The notes: a model not told the origin generated them from the sequence alone. 64,000 nucleotides of DNA from Prorocentrum cordatum (GCA_963575745.1 CAUYUJ010005002.1:353856-417855); one strand, 5' to 3'. Numbered from the stretch's first letter, positions 21,948 through 33,883 are shown. Program-made: numbers and translations.

Positions 21948-22020
21948 GCCACTGGGCAGCGCTGGTCCCGCCAACGGGCCCCACAAACTGAGGGAGGCCC
22001 TCACGTCCCACAACATGCGG
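21948..22020 (+). CDS. candidate exon, unknown protein
   Basis: A pyrimidine-rich stretch (21893-21945) ends in TTCAG, and the block ends CATGCGG before GTTGCG. Two frames are open; the frame with high third-position GC reads PLGSAGPANGPHKL. It may belong to the gene whose terminal exon is 22512-22674. Confidence 0.3.
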
Positions 22021-22360
22021 GTTGCGTAGAGGTTTCGGCGAGGGTGGAGCAACCCACGTGAATTCCCCGCCCGTTGCTCATGGCTCCCCCGCCTCTTCTC
22101 CGCTGATGTTTACGCAACTTGGCCCACCGTCCTCGCCCCCCCGCCAGTGATGTCCTAGGGGCACGCACGGTTGTACGACCTCTCCCGTTGCCCGCGGGGG
22201 GGTCGTATAGCCCCCGTCCTTGGGGGGTCGTCGGTGCCCAGGGGGGGACGGGGTCGGTGCATTGACCCCCTTTATATTGCCCTGTATTTTCCCCCATCCG
22301 CCTCCATCCTGTTTTCGTCGTCGTCATCACCTTGCTCATCTTCCGATTCTTCTGAGCCAG

Positions 22361-22391
22361 GGTGCGGTGACTTCTGGAAGGCAGCTTCATG
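22361..22391 (+). CDS. candidate 31-nt micro-exon
   Basis: Acceptor TTCTGAGCCAG, donor CATG before GTGATG. It reads CGDFWKAAS and joins in phase (two bases left) to the exon at 22512. Very short, so support is weak. Confidence 0.2.
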
Positions 22392-22511
22392 GTGATGCCG
22401 CTTTCCCCAGGGGTTGGTAGCGTTCACTGATGGCGTGGCGTGAACGGCCCCTCCGCCGACCTCCCCCGTCCAGGACGAGAAGATTCCGCATCCTCCCCCC
22501 CGTTTCTCCAG

Positions 22512-22674
22512 GCCTGGGTTCCCCTCTTCGCCAGCTCAAGCCTCCAGCGTCCCGCAGGCGAGCGCGTGGCTACACGCCCTCGGGTCCGACGAAGAGCTTC
22601 TCAGCAAGCTGCCGCCGGACATGCGGGAGCCGTTCGACCGCGAGCGGGCGAGGCCCGTGAGCGTCAACTCGTAG
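22512..22674 (+). CDS. candidate terminal exon, unknown protein
   Basis: The acceptor CCCCCCGTTTCTCCAG directly precedes 22512. The frame reads PGFPSSPAQASSVPQAS and then SAWLHALGSDEELLSKLPP, ending VSVNS and TAG 22672-22674; nearly all third positions from 22555 onward are G or C. The helical acidic end (DEELLSKLPPDMREPF) looks like a genuine protein terminus but matches no family I recognise. AATAAA occurs at 22733, though dinoflagellates rarely use that signal. Confidence 0.45.
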
Positions 22675-23769
22675 GGGGAGGGCGGTGTTTGCTTCTCACC
22701 CCCCCTCACGTTCGCCCCTCTTCCCGAAGAAGAATAAAAACGGCACATTGGCGATATAGTGTAGAGGCGCCGTGCTGCGATTGGCTCCCGTTGTGTGTCT
22801 TACAGAAGCGGCTAGAAGCCGTCAGGGATGCACACACAATGCGTTTGTCTAGTCTCCCCTTCCCTCTTCCTCCTCCTTCCCCTTTCTCCTCTTTTCGCCA
22901 GTGATGTGTTATTTCTTGGATGTCATTGTAAAGAGGGCCACTGGCCAGTCTCTGCCGCGTATTGCCGTGGAGTGCACTAGATCCATTGCATAAGCATGAA
23001 GTCTCGGAGCTCCGCGCGGAGTTCTCAGATTGGCGTTGGACCCGCTTGTTCAGCGATCCTTCTGGCAGCGCGATGCCTGTACACCCCAACCGTGCCTCCG
23101 CTCCTCTCTCCAACGTGCCTCGTTCTGCTGAGCCCAACGGCGGCTTCTCCATTCCTGTAGGACCACTCTTCGGGTGAGAAGGAGGTTGCGGGGCGAGTGG
23201 GTGCAGCTTTCGGTTTGCGATTGGTATCGGATCGGATGCGCGATTTATCTTTTGAGAGATCTCGGAGTCAATCGGCCCACCAATATCACTATGAAGACCT
23301 CTGTCGATCTCAAAATCCACCTGCCTTCCGATGCACTGTTCGGTATCACCATCAGCCCCCACTATCGATCGATCTCGCCATGAATCGATCTCACCGTCTG
23401 TGTACCCATCGATTTCACAATTGGTCTCACTGTATATACAGATACGCATGTATACATGGTAGCCCCACCACGGGAACCACATCTTCACACATGCAAGCCC
23501 GAGAGCTGCTGACGAAACGGTTCATTCATATGTCGATGTAGATATTGGTGTAGTGCTGTTGCAAGGGCGTCAGCAACGTAAAACAATCAGACAAGTGTAG
23601 AATGCCACCGGTGCTCAGCCGGTTTTTCGCATACGTGTTGATGTAGATGTTCATGCAGATGCTGATGTAGATGTCGACGTTGATGGCGATGACTAAGTTG
23701 ATGTAGATGTTGATGTAGACGTAGGGTGTTCTTTTGGGCCATCGGCGGGTTTGACATCGACTCCATTCC
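22675..23769. other. no gene recognised
   Basis: Lower GC than its surroundings. Contains GAT/TCGAT-rich patches (23230-23420) and GATGTAGATGTTG-type repeats (23640-23725). No exon supported. Confidence 0.4.
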
Positions 23770-24165
23770 AAATTGTTATTGGTGATTCCCATTGCTTCAT
23801 ACTGAATACCCTTGATTCCTATTGAATCCTAGTGATTTCTATTGGTTGCTATCGATGCCTATTTGTTTCTACTGGTTCCTATTGATTCCTAGCAATTCCT
23901 ATCGGATCGCACTGATTCCTATTGCTTCATATTGATTCCTAGTGATTCCTTTTGATTCCTATCGGTCCCGATCGATTCCTAGCAACTTCTATTGATTCAT
24001 ATTGTCATGTGGATTCCTTGTGATTCCGTTTGGTTCCTAGTGATTCGTAGTCGTTCCTATTGATTAGTGGTTTCGAGTGAGTCCTACCGGTTCTTGTTGA
24101 TTCCGATTGATTCCTACGGATTCCTATCGTTTCCGATTGAGTCCGACCGATTCCTGAATAATCTT
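23770..24165 (+). repeat. ~11-bp minisatellite (ATTGATTCCTA)
   Basis: About 33 diverged units of TTGATTCCTAG/TTGATTCCTAT. AT-rich, stop-rich in all frames. Confidence 0.85.
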
Positions 24166-24185
24166 ATTGCTTAAAGAAAAAAGGG

Positions 24186-24285
24186 GGGAGAGAGAGAGAG
24201 AGAGAGAGAACGACAGAGAAAGAGAGAGAGAGAGAGAAACAAACAAGGAGCACGAGCGAGAGAGAGAGAGAGAGAGACAGGGGTG
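24186..24285 (+). repeat. GA microsatellite, interrupted
   Basis: Three GA runs separated by ACGACAGAAA- and AACAAACAAGG-type interruptions. Confidence 0.9.
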
Positions 24286-24654
24286 GAGGAGTAGGGGATC
24301 ATTCTCTTCGCGCGAAGCTTTATGTTTTTTGAGCGTCTCAAGGGTTATGTGTTGCCCGTTGGGCTTGATGGGTTTTACACTGGCAGTCACAGGTGTCCTA
24401 AATGTTGGGCCACGACACATGTTACACTACCAAACAACAAAAACAACAGCAGACTAACAACAACCGGTGAGGTATCCCCCCCAAACAGACCAAAGGTTTC
24501 TGTGATCCGAGGCGGGAGGTCGGGGGCGGGAGGGCCGAGGAGGGATTGGCTTTTCAGTGACAGTGGCAGGTAATCTCAGTGTTGGGCCACGAATCCTGTG
24601 ACACTACAAACATTAGCCTGGCGAGAGACCCAACCATATGCAGGTGTGAATACC
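24286..24654. other. no gene recognised
   Basis: Contains two similar GTGTTGGGCCACGA(A/C) segments (24404 and 24576) about 175 bp apart. No exon supported. Confidence 0.4.
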
Positions 24655-25490
24655 GTCGTTGTTGGTATCGCCTTCGGTGGAACTCCTTATGGGGCCACGA
24701 AGCGCGTGAAGAGTGTGCCGACATGGGGCAGGGCGGAGCTCCCTATGTGGCTACGAAACGTGAGGGGTGTGCCACAATAGGGTGGCGCCGCCATGCGGAC
24801 TGCGCCACTGGGACCCTAGGTGGAGCTCCCTATGGCCACGATGCGTGTGAGGGGTGTGCCACAAGTGGACAGCGCCGCCATGCGGACTGCGCCACTGGGA
24901 CGTTATGTGGAGCTCCCTGTGGTTCCACGAAACGTGTGAGGGGTGTTCCAAAATGGCGCGGCGCCGCCATGCGGACTGCGCCACTGTGACCGCAGGCGGA
25001 GCTCCTTATGGGGCCACGAAGCGTGTGAGGGGTGTGCCAAAATGGCGCGGCGCCGCCATGCGGACTGCGCCACTGGGACGTTCGGTGGAGCTCCTTATGG
25101 GGCCACGAAGCGTGTGAGGGGTGCGCTAAAATGGCGCGGCGCCGCCATGCGGACTGCGCCACTGGAACCTTCGGTGGAGCTCCCTATGGGGCCACGAAAC
25201 GTGTGAGGGGCGTTTCCAAATGGGGCGCGGCCGCCATGCGGACTGTGCCACTGGAACCTTCGGTGGAGCTCCCTGTGATTCCACGAAACGTGTGAGGGGT
25301 CTGCCAAAATGGGGCGGCGCCGCCATGCGGACTTCGCCACTGTGACCGCAGGTGGAGCTCCTTATGGGGCCACGAAGCGTGTGAGGGGTGTTCCAAAATG
25401 GCGCGGCGCCGCCATGCGGACTGCGCCATTGGGACGTTAGGTGGAGCTCCCTATGGGGCCACGAAACGTGTGAGGGGTGTGCCAAAGTGA
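24655..25490 (+). repeat. 89-bp satellite array, locus 1
   Basis: About nine units with GGTGGAGCTCC(C/T)TATGG, CCACGAA(A/G)CGTGTGAGGGG and CGCCGCCATGCGGACTGC. Offsets 24854, 24943 and 25032 give an 89-bp period, and because 89 is not a multiple of three the frame shifts at each unit. A related array lies at 53050-54120 on the same strand. Confidence 0.9.
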
Positions 25491-25499
25491 GGGGGCGAC

Positions 25500-25618
25500 G
25501 AGAGGAGGAAGGAGAGGGGGGAGGAGGAGAGGAGAGGAGAGGAGAGGAGGGGAGGGGAGGGGAATGGAGAGGAGAGGAGAGGAGAGGAGAGGAGAGGAGA
25601 GGAGAGGAGAGGAGAGGA
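25500..25618 (+). repeat. AGGAG-type purine array
   Basis: Runs of GAGGA/GGAGA pentamers directly after the satellite. All-purine on the plus strand. Confidence 0.9.
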
Positions 25619-26039
25619 ACGCGGGAATCTTCTTTTCAAAACGAGGACCCAGCACCACAGGCTGATGGGGGACACCCACACATAAAATACATCATGTTAC
25701 ATATATATATATATACACATGTGTATATGTATGCTGATGATCGTACACATGGAAGTATGCGAAGAGGTAGTTAGATGGGGATCCATATTCACTTCTAGGT
25801 GAACAACAATGCTGGCGTCCCGATGCAATTCATCTCCCGAGTTGAATTGTGCGTTCCATGTTGCATCCACCAATTCGGCTAACACGCTACCAATCGGTGC
25901 CACGATTTGTCTACCCGCCCGTAACTGTACGTATACCAGTGTCAAGCTACATGCACCTTCAGAAGTTTATGCCTATCGCCCCTCGTATCTTAGCAGGCAT
26001 GTAGGTATACCCGTATAATGTGACAAATTGTGCAGCCAC
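25619..26039. other. no gene recognised
   Basis: Includes a TA/CA tract at 25698-25733. Otherwise unique-looking, with moderate GC and no supported exon. Confidence 0.4.
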
Positions 26040-26470
26040 CCAGAAGCGGGATAATCACGGAACAACGTCGGGACAATCGCAGGACGACCACGTAATATCC
26101 GCGGGCCAACCGCGAGACAACCACATCACAACTATGTGACATTCACGGGGCAGCCATGGGACAAACACCAGACAACCACGCGACACTTACGCGACAACCA
26201 CCCCGCGGGACAACCACGGGACAACCGCAGAACATCCACGTAACAACCGCGGGACAACCACAAGACGAGCACGGGATACATACGGGACGATTGCGGGACA
26301 ATCTCAGGACAACCACGGGACAGTGCGAGACAACATTGGGCACGGCGACGCATGCGGCAACTACGCGACAACCACAGGACAAGGCGGGGGCAGCCACGGG
26401 GCAAACACGGGACAACCACAGGATAGCCACGGGACAGTTCCGGAACACCGACGGGACAACCAGATGACAA
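26040..26470 (+). repeat. ~11-bp minisatellite (GGGACAACCAC)
   Basis: About 38 diverged units of GGGACAACCAC/GGGACAACCGC. The minus strand reads as cysteine/valine-rich frames that are artefacts of the repeat. Confidence 0.85.
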
Positions 26471-27059
26471 TTTTTGGGCACGCCCCAGCGCTACGGGACC
26501 ACATTCATTTTGGCGTGACGTTGGTCTAGCTAGTGCACGAGTTTGCGTTGCTCCTATTTGCCCGCTCGCGCGGCGAGAACCGAAACCCAAAAAGGGTTTC
26601 CCACCTTGGGGACACCGTTTCTAGATCCCACTCCCCAACTCTAGATCTCACTCCCCAACCTCTGGGTATTGCGAAGCGACGCCCGCACGGTCCTCGACGG
26701 CGATGGGCTGACAAAGTGTTCTTCTGAGGGGCTACGGCCCCACCGCCGTCCTACGTAGTAGGCGCTCCCCGCATGCGCGTGGAGCGGTGTCGGCGCCCGT
26801 CCTGTCCGTCCCCAGCCTCCGAGTCCCGCAAGTCGTGACCTCGAAGTGAAAGTCATGACTGGGTGGTTCCCCTACGAGAGATCCTCGCAAAAGTCGCCGC
26901 CCCTTCCAATTGCCCCTCCTGCCTCCCCCCGCTGTATCGGCGCAGGGACATGTCGGGCCAATGGACCGTTGCGCTAGGCTCGAGGTGTGCTTGCGTCGTT
27001 GGGCGTAGATCGGCCGATCGGGAGTCGCGCAAGGCTCCCACAAATCCCACCTCCGTGGA
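26471..27059. other. no gene recognised
   Basis: CTAGATC(C/T)CACTCCCCAAC is directly repeated at 26621 and 26640. No exon supported. Confidence 0.4.
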
Positions 27060-27560
27060 AGGAGGAGTAGCAGGAGGAGGAGGAGGTGGAGGAGGACCAA
27101 AAGGAGGCTTGCTAGAGATTGTGCAACGCGGAACACGGGGAGGAGGAGGAGGAGGAGGAGGAGGAGGAAATTGAGGAACGGGAGGAATAGGAGGAGGAGG
27201 AGGAGGAGGCGGAGGAGGAGAGAAGGAGGAGGAGGAGGAGAAGGAGGGGGAGGAGGGGCGGACGGAGGAGGAGGAGGAGGAGAGGAGGAGGAGGAGGAGA
27301 GAGGAGAGGAGAGGAGGAGGAGGAGGGACGAGAAGGAGGTGGAGTAGGACAAGGAGGAAGAAGAGGAGGAGGAGGAATAATGACATGAGGAGTAGAGAGA
27401 GGGAGAAGGACGAGGACGAGGACGAGGAGGAGGCAGAGGAGGAAATAGAGGAGAAAAAGGAGAGGCAGGAAGAGGAAGATGAGGAGGAGGGGGAGGAGGA
27501 GGTGGAGGAGGAGGAGGAGGACGAGGAGGAGGAGGAGGAGGAGGAGGAGGGGGAGGAGCT
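27060..27560 (+). repeat. GGA purine array
   Basis: About 500 bp of GGA/GAG triplets with occasional C or T. Read as protein it gives poly-glutamate (plus) or proline/serine/leucine (minus). No start, domain or splice context supports coding. Confidence 0.9.
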
Positions 27561-27700
27561 CCTGGCGCGCCCCCTCGAAAGGCAGTCGGCCGCCCCAGCG
27601 CCTCAGGCGCCCGAGGCGGCCGCCCCGGCGCAGTCGGCGGCGGCCCCAGGGGCGCCAGAACGGGGCGCGCGGCAGGCGACAGCGGAGACGGCGTTTGTAC
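27561..27700 (+). CDS. weak candidate exon, Ala/Pro/Gln-rich
   Basis: After the GGA array the frame reads ELLARPLERQSAAPAPQAPE and continues to ATAETAF before GTACAG. Third-position GC is about 85%, but the peptide is low complexity and the upstream purine array is a poor acceptor context. It may only reflect base composition. Confidence 0.2.
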
Positions 27701-27844
27701 AGGCCCGCTTGCTCCTCGTCCTCGTCCTCTTCCTCGTCCTCCTCGTCCTCCTCGTCCTCCTCGTCCTCGTCCCTCTACCTTCCCTTCTTCATTCCCCTCG
27801 TCCTCGTCCTCATGTGGCGGCTAACCCAGCCCAGGGGGGAAGTG

Positions 27845-27985
27845 AGAGGGGGCAGGCCTTCTCAGAAGGCGGCGGGTCTTCTCAGAAGCCCTCGCGCCTC
27901 CTGAGAAGTTGTTTGCGTCTTCGGGGAAGGCTTCACAGAGGGCTCGAGGTCTTCCGAGCCTTCTGAGAAGTCCCGCCCCCTCTGC
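27845..27985 (+). repeat. dispersed repeat with CTTCTCAGAAGGC units, copy 1
   Basis: Several TTCTCAGAAG/TTCTGAGAAG segments ending AAGTCCCGCC. A second copy lies at 42805-42925, after the PX-domain exon. The units are partly self-complementary. Confidence 0.6.
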
Positions 27986-28902
27986 ATTCCCCCTGGGCTC
28001 GCCGTCAATTCCTGCTTCTCTCCTTCAACGGATCTCGCCACGTTTGCTGCACTGCATCTTCCCAAGCATCTGGTGTTCTCATTGCTCCTGCTCCCCTCTG
28101 AACCTCCATCCGACAGGGCTGAGGCGGAGCTCTAGTTTCGTCGAGGCCACGGTCCTGCTCTGCCGATGTATTACTGCTCCATACTGCTCATCCTTGGAAT
28201 TTTGCTGTGCTTCAATTTTGTCAGTACAATGATCGGTGGGTCAAGCCTACCCGCCTTCTCCTCCTGTCCTGTCCTTACCTTTTTCGGCCGTTGCAAAGAC
28301 TCGAAATCCGCATATCGAGCTTCGCGGCAAGGACCCGACCAGAACTTTCTGAATTTCTGCGTGCTCAGCTGTGCCCGTGGGCGCTCACCCGATTGGTCGC
28401 ATCTCTTGCGATCTCACATGTTGGCTGCACGGAGTCCTTGATTCGATAGGCTTTCGGCCAGAACGCTCCACTGGTTCAGGGATGGGCCCGCTCCGTGTCT
28501 CCTTGGGGGTTCGAGGCTTTCCGTTGGGCTCGTCTGGTTGCACGTTGGCGGGACAATTTCGGGTCCCCGTCCACGACCCGCTGGACAAGCTCGGCGGTTG
28601 GCCTCCAGCCCCTTGCCACCGGCTTGATGTATAGGCTTTGGCGACTTATGCTTTACAGTCTTCGAGCTCTCTGGAGAGCTCTCTCTGGCGCGGTAGTTTT
28701 TTTTTGTAAAAACGGAGATATATATATATAATACACATCTGTGTATATATACACATATATATATATATAGATGTATGTATATATATATATATATGCACAC
28801 AAATATGTGTATCTGTAAATCTATATGAACAAGGATTCCTGGAATCCGTGCCGAATTATTTGTGCCCCCCTGGGCCCCTTTAGTGTTTCCCCTGGGCAAC
28901 AG
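27986..28902. other. no gene recognised; TA tract
   Basis: 28715-28815 is a TA/CA/TG-type alternating tract. The remainder shows no supported exon. Confidence 0.4.
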
Positions 28903-28986
28903 GAGATGCCTGCGCCGGCGCCTGCCGGGAGCCCGTGGGGGCAGAGCTTCTGGGGCTCCAGCGCCGAGGAGCCTTTGCTGATGCTC
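28903..28986 (+). CDS. candidate exon, unknown protein
   Basis: Acceptor GTTTCCCCTGGGCAACAG; donor ATGCTC before GTGCTG. The 84-nt block reads EMPAPAPAGSPWGQSFWGSS and then AEEPLLML with mostly G/C third positions. Phase is 0 at both ends, as for 29421-29501, so the two could be neighbouring exons. Confidence 0.3.
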
Positions 28987-29420
28987 GTGCTGCCGCTCTT
29001 TCGCCCCCCCCCCCCGCCCACTCTTTTCTTCGGTAGCAGATCGTGGGAGCCGTGTGTGTCTTCGAAATTGATCTTCAGGGTGCATCAGCGTGCGCTGTCG
29101 TGTGGCAATGGATGAGACAGCGCAGATTGAGCGTTGATTTATCTTAGGCTCGCGCCAACTTGCGCCGATTAGCGTCGATCAGTGTCGATGGGCTAGAGCC
29201 AGCAAAATGGCATGGGAGGCTCCCGTGAGAAGCCGCCGAATTAACCCTTTCCCCCTTCCCCATCCCCCGAAGGCGCCTCCACATCCTCCCCTTCTTCTCC
29301 GTCTCCTCCCTCCGGCCTCCCCCCTCCGTCCTCTTTCCCCCTCCTGTTTGCCTCCTCCCGCCTCCTCCCCCTCAATTTCCTGGGCTCTGGACCTCTCTTT
29401 CCCTCCGCCCCCCTCCCAAG

Positions 29421-29501
29421 GAGCGCCCCGACGAGCCCTGCGGCTCCTCCCCCGCCGCTGGCGGCCAGTCGCGCGGCGAGTACCAGCCCAGCGCCGCTCA
29501 G
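29421..29501 (+). CDS. candidate exon, unknown protein
   Basis: A strong acceptor (CCTCCGCCCCCCTCCCAAG) and a donor after GCTCAG (GTGCAG) bracket 81 nt that read ERPDEPCGSSPAAGG and end EYQPSAAQ. About 95% of third positions are G or C. A 170-nt pyrimidine-rich run (29240-29420) precedes it. No domain is visible. Confidence 0.4.
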
Positions 29502-30870
29502 GTGCAGGATTGGTGGTGGCGCCTCGTCCCCCCCGTCCAGGGCCCATCTCGATCTGATCGGTCCAGTTCGATGTTCAGTATCGGTTGACCCATCCCCATC
29601 CCCACCAGATCATGGTAATCAGCTCAGCCCCACCATCCCACCACCCCAGTTGGGGATAGGCCCTTCGAAACCTCGCGGCAACAGCCTATGCCCCTATCGT
29701 GGTTGGATATATCGGCCAGTGGGGCCGGGGCCACGTCAGTGGGGGTAGGTATCGATGGGACGATGCTCAGATATCGACCCCGTCTGGTTCGATCCGATTC
29801 GACTCCGATGCTCCGACGGCCTGATGGGGTCCGAGGCGTGCGTCGCGCTGTCGTGCGTTCTGGCGCCCAGGGGGGCGCGGCCATCGGTCGCGCCCCATCG
29901 GCGCCTGGGGGTGCCGAGAGGGCTTGGGCCCTCCCGAGATGGCCGCGTTTCTGAGCCAGCCTGGGAGGAAAGGGGAGCAAGATAGCGTCGGCGGCGGCAG
30001 ACAAGGAAGAGGTGGCGCTACCGAAAGCGGAGGAGGAGAGGAGGAGGAGGAGGAGGAAGAGGAGGAGGAGGAGGTGCCCAAGAGAAGAGGAGGAGGGGAA
30101 GAGCCGATGCTTCCCAGGCTCGATTCAAACGGAGCTGGCGCGGACGCTGGCTCGGGCACGCGGCGAAGGATGAAGAGGAACACATGACATGAGTGACACA
30201 GAATGTCACAGGGGTCGGCTGTTTGGACATTGGGGTGTAAGCTGCCCGCGCAAGGTCGGGCGTCAGCGCCCTCGTTCCCAATGTGGCGTGCCACGCTTGG
30301 GGGTCGCGCGAGCCACCGTGTAAGGACGCTATGGCATCGTGGGTAAGACCCCTTTCTTCACGTCGCTCAGAGGGGAGGCTTCTGGTCCTGGAGCCTGGTG
30401 CCTAGTGCCTCATCGGGCGCGAAACCATTAGGCGCTTCGATACTTCCGCCCAGGCCATGGCCTCACACTGCTCACGGCGGAGACCGCGGGGGCGGGAGAG
30501 GAATGGGGAAGGGAGGAGGCGGAGGTCAGGAGAGGGGGCAGGAGAAGCAAAGGGGGGAATGGGAGGGGCAGTTTGAGGGAAGCTGGGAAGAGACAGGGCG
30601 GAGTAGGAGACGGAGTGAGGATGAAGGCGGTAGAGAACCCCGAGCGCTTGCGAAGGGCAGCCGCGCGGTTCTGCTGCCGATTCTCACCGCAGCGCCTGGC
30701 TGATGATTAGTCAGGGCGGCCGAGCCCGCGCGGTCCCCGTGCGGAACTTGTTAGATTGCTGGTAAGCACTCATCTCCCCTTCTCGTTATCCTCCTCGCCT
30801 CGGCTCTCCCCGCTTCTCTTCGGATCTCTTCGCTCTCCTCCTCCTCCTCCACCATATCCTCCGATGTTTG
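29502..30870. other. no gene recognised; GGA array at 30000-30090
   Basis: Holds GATCCGATTCGA-type patches (29780-29810) like those at 38520-38560 and 39600-39690, and a GGA purine array (30025-30100). Stop-interrupted frames otherwise. Confidence 0.4.
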
Positions 30871-30891
30871 CCGTAACCAGATTGGCTCAAG
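30871..30891 (+). other. relic of the dinoflagellate spliced leader (DinoSL)
   Basis: Eighteen of 21 bases match the conserved leader: CCGTA at the start, CCA in the middle and TTGGCTCAAG at the end; differences are G-to-A at position 6 and TT-to-GA at positions 10-11. The base before it is G, allowed at the leader's variable first position. In dinoflagellates the leader is added to mRNA by trans-splicing, so a genomic copy in front of coding sequence marks reverse-transcribed mRNA. It precedes the LINE below. Confidence 0.7.
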
Positions 30892-31047
30892 GCCAACATG
30901 GTTGCTCCGTAACTGCCTCAGCGGGGTAGGTTCCCATGCAGCTTCCATCAGCCCCTTCATGTGCGCTCCGCCTCGCCCAGGCCGCCTCGGCTCTGCCGTC
31001 GCCTTGGGGTACTGCTCGCTTCTCTGGCTCTTCGTGCTGCTCACGGC

Positions 31048-32480
31048 ATGCCAGGAGGACCCTCAGCATCAGGCTCTGACATAGAGGAGCGCAGCGCCTC
31101 TCCGAGTGGTGAAGAGAGACGCCCTCGTAATCAACGTCGCCCCCCTGAAGACTACGACAGGCGCCCAGATCGTGACCGTCCCGCCCGAGAACGACGTGCA
31201 GATCGGGAGCGCCGAGACGAACGAGAGCAGCGCCCTCAGCAACCACGTGGTGGACGATCTTCTGGACGTGATGGTGGTCCACATGCTGCCGCGGCGCTAG
31301 GACAGGCTCGTGGTGCAACTGCCCCCCATGCCCATCGGTTCCCACATCGAGACAGCCATGCAGGGTATTGACCTCGCCCCGACCTTCCCGTCGCATGAGC
31401 TGGCGAACATAGTTACTCCTCCTGCAGACCGTCTCCACCGAGCGGAGCCCTGGCTTCAAGGACCTTCCCAGGGTGCTCAGCAGCGACCTGGACAAGTACC
31501 AGCACCTCAGCCTCCGCCAGGCGCAGGGCCTCGACAGCCAGGATCGCATCCACCTGGTTCTTCCGAAGCGCTCCATGAAAGTCTCTTTCAGCAGCTCACG
31601 GCTCATGCTGACACCGCAATGTCCGACTTCCGTGCCAACATTGCCCGAATTGTCGCGGAGGCCATCCAAGCGGAGCAGCAGTTTGTCAAGCAGCAGGTCA
31701 ATGCAGTGGAAGGTAAGATCGCCGATCGGCGTCGTCGCTCTGGTAGTCTCGAACCGCGTACAAGATGATCACGCGCAAGCAATCAGCGAGATCATCCGGG
31801 TCCTCGCCGCTGCCGAGGCGCAGACCGCCATCCTTGATATCATCGCGGGGGCCCGCTTCGACCGTGCCCCCGACTCCTCGCTCTTCTTCATCGGTGCTCC
31901 TGGTTTGATCGCCCCGCAGCAGATTCAAGGTGCTTTTCAGGACTGGTGCCGCGACTCCGGTGTCGACTTCGCAGGGGCATACATGTGTCGGAGATGTGCC
32001 AGCCAAGCGATTTATCCTGCGGCTTCTTGGTGGTGCAGCAGCTACGACTCCCAGAGCCACTGCTCTGGCCAGGTGGGCTGAAGGTCGCAGAAGGCTCCTG
32101 GCGTCAATGCCAGTCTATTCCAACTGCTGGCCAACAAGTACCCATATTTGCATCGGCGGACAGGCCCCGACATATTCGGAGAGAGGTACAACCACGACTG
32201 CTTCACCTGCTTCTCAACTATGCCCACGAGTCAGTGGATCTCCACCCGTACCAGCAAAACGACGTATTTCAGTTGCTGGCGCACCGCTGGTTCGATGGGG
32301 TATCGGCGGAACCACACACACACATCAATAGCAATATTGCTCTAAGCTTCGCGCAGGCCAGGCAGCTCAATATTGACATTCCAGTTGTGGAACGGACATT
32401 GTACGACTTCTTCTCGGAGTCCAGATGCATGCCGCGAGATGCAACCTACATAGCGGAGCTTCGGCTAAACCCGTGCTGAA
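31048..32480 (+). pseudogene. LINE ORF1-like region, frameshifted
   Basis: Starts at ATG 31048 (MPGGPSASGSDIEERSASP), passes through an Arg/Asp/Glu-rich basic stretch to a stop at 31371, and continues one frame later as a Pro/Gln-rich linker and a coiled-coil-like segment (about 31560-31700: ALHESLFQQL..., QAEQQFVKQQVNAVEGKI). A second block reads LFFIGAPGLIAPQQIQGAF then, in another frame, VGDVPAKRFILRLLGG (31990-32040), a motif I associate with dinoflagellate LINE proteins. The +1 frame at 31106-31300 has >90% GC third positions, but that follows from the many codons here starting with G or C. Confidence 0.55.
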
Positions 32481-33560
32481 GGTCGTTTCCTGGGACGCGC
32501 GTGGCTTCTACAGTGTCAACCACAAGAGGCGGACGCAAGCGTTGGCACTTCTAGCGCCGTTCCTTCGCATGCGCTACACCAGTCTGCTCCAAGAGGTACA
32601 TGGCTGTGATCAACGACTGCGGCGGCTCATTGGGGCACAACTGGATCGATATCATACATGCTCTTCAGTGGTGGGGCTAACGCCAGCACAGTTGGGGTCG
32701 CCATCCCGCGCCTTTGGTCTACGAGCTTGACCTGCTTGACCACGGCGAGTCGCCCCCCCCAGCTTGGCTGCCTGCGCGTCGGTCTCGGGCTCCTCCAGTT
32801 ATACGTGCCCTTCCTCATCGTCCTCCTCGTCTTCCTCTTCTGTGGCTTCGCATTGCCCCGACGTGTCCTCCGTGTTCGGTCCTGGCGGGGGCGCTCGCCA
32901 CATGCCCCGCGCTGCGCAGCCTGCTGCCCATGTTTCGCGGCGGGCAGGGGTGGCCGCGGAAGCTAGTGATCCCTGCGCATGGTCTCCGTCGCTCCCCAAG
33001 TTTGTCAACCCTGTGGACTCTTCCCTCAAAGCGGAACTCGGAAGTGCACTTTGTCTTGTTTGCGGGGGGGTCATATGGTGAAATGCGTTTATGACGCGGA
33101 CTGCATCGCCGTCTTCTTCAACTGCCACAGTTTCGGCCTCGCCTCGGAGCATCGGGCGATCGCCGCGGGCGCGTGCAAGCGATGCCGCACATGGGCCATG
33201 GCGCATCCCTTACAGCGGCTTCCTCTCGTCTGGAGATTTCAGCTTCCACGACGAACGTGCAGCGTCGCATGTCTACCCTCGCCGATTCAGTTACATATCA
33301 TGGAAGGTGGCACTTCCAAGCGATCGTTCTGGAGGCGTCTCTTTGGTTCCCCCGCGGAAGTTACGACATGCGAACCCGCGCGCGTCGACCCGCCTGCGCT
33401 CGAGCAGACGCGCATAGATCGGGCCTTCGCCATCTTGCCTCAGGCGGTCCCCAACCTCGAGATGCAGCTGACGGTCCTGGCGTATCCTGCCTCTCTCGGT
33501 GAGCGCCGTCTGAGCGATCGCGCGCTCTTGAGCCTCGTAATGTTCCGCGCCCCCCCCCCC
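32474..33560 (+). pseudogene. LINE endonuclease, key residues lost
   Basis: Motifs in order but in different frames: VVSWDARGFY (32485-32514; N of the usual SWN is D), LLQEVHG (32588-32608; intact), SGDFSF (33229-33246; N of GDFN is S), RIDRAF (33413-33430; intact) and LSDRALLSL (33510-33536; H of SDH is R). The middle (32650-33180) is poorly conserved. The enzyme would nick target DNA for target-primed reverse transcription; three altered catalytic or ligand residues make that unlikely. Confidence 0.7.
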
Positions 33561-33883
33561 CCCCTCCCCCCCCCCCGAAAATGCAGGGCGCGCGGCCCGC
33601 CCCCGACGCCCTCGCCCACGCGCCGCTGTGATCCGTGGGTTATTCGAGCACCTCATGGGGTGCCCCCGTCTTCGTCTGGTTACGCCCGGGCAGATCTGGA
33701 GAGTCACCAAACCAAATATGGTGGGTGCTGCTCGCCTCGCTCGCAAACGCCTCCCCCGCCTTCCTGGGGGCCAGAGGTGTCAGTGCCAGGGCGAGGTCCA
33801 CATCCTTGCGATGAGGTGCATGTCGAGGGCGGCCCGGAGGCAGGCCCCCGATCTTGCGCACGCGTTAATCACGCATATTTCTC

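Noticed and set aside
24655-25490. Regular repeats considered as a CRISPR-like array
   Set aside because: Unit is a continuous 89-bp tandem without unique spacers, in a eukaryotic context.
27385-27966. 193-codon acidic frame
   Set aside because: First half is the GGA array and last part a TCG/TCC-type tract; only the middle (27561-27700) is kept as a weak exon candidate.
31106-31300. Frame with more than 90% GC third positions overlapping the LINE ORF1
   Set aside because: The overlapping ORF1 frame is rich in Arg, Asp, Glu, Pro and Gly codons starting with G or C, which automatically gives high GC3 one frame over.
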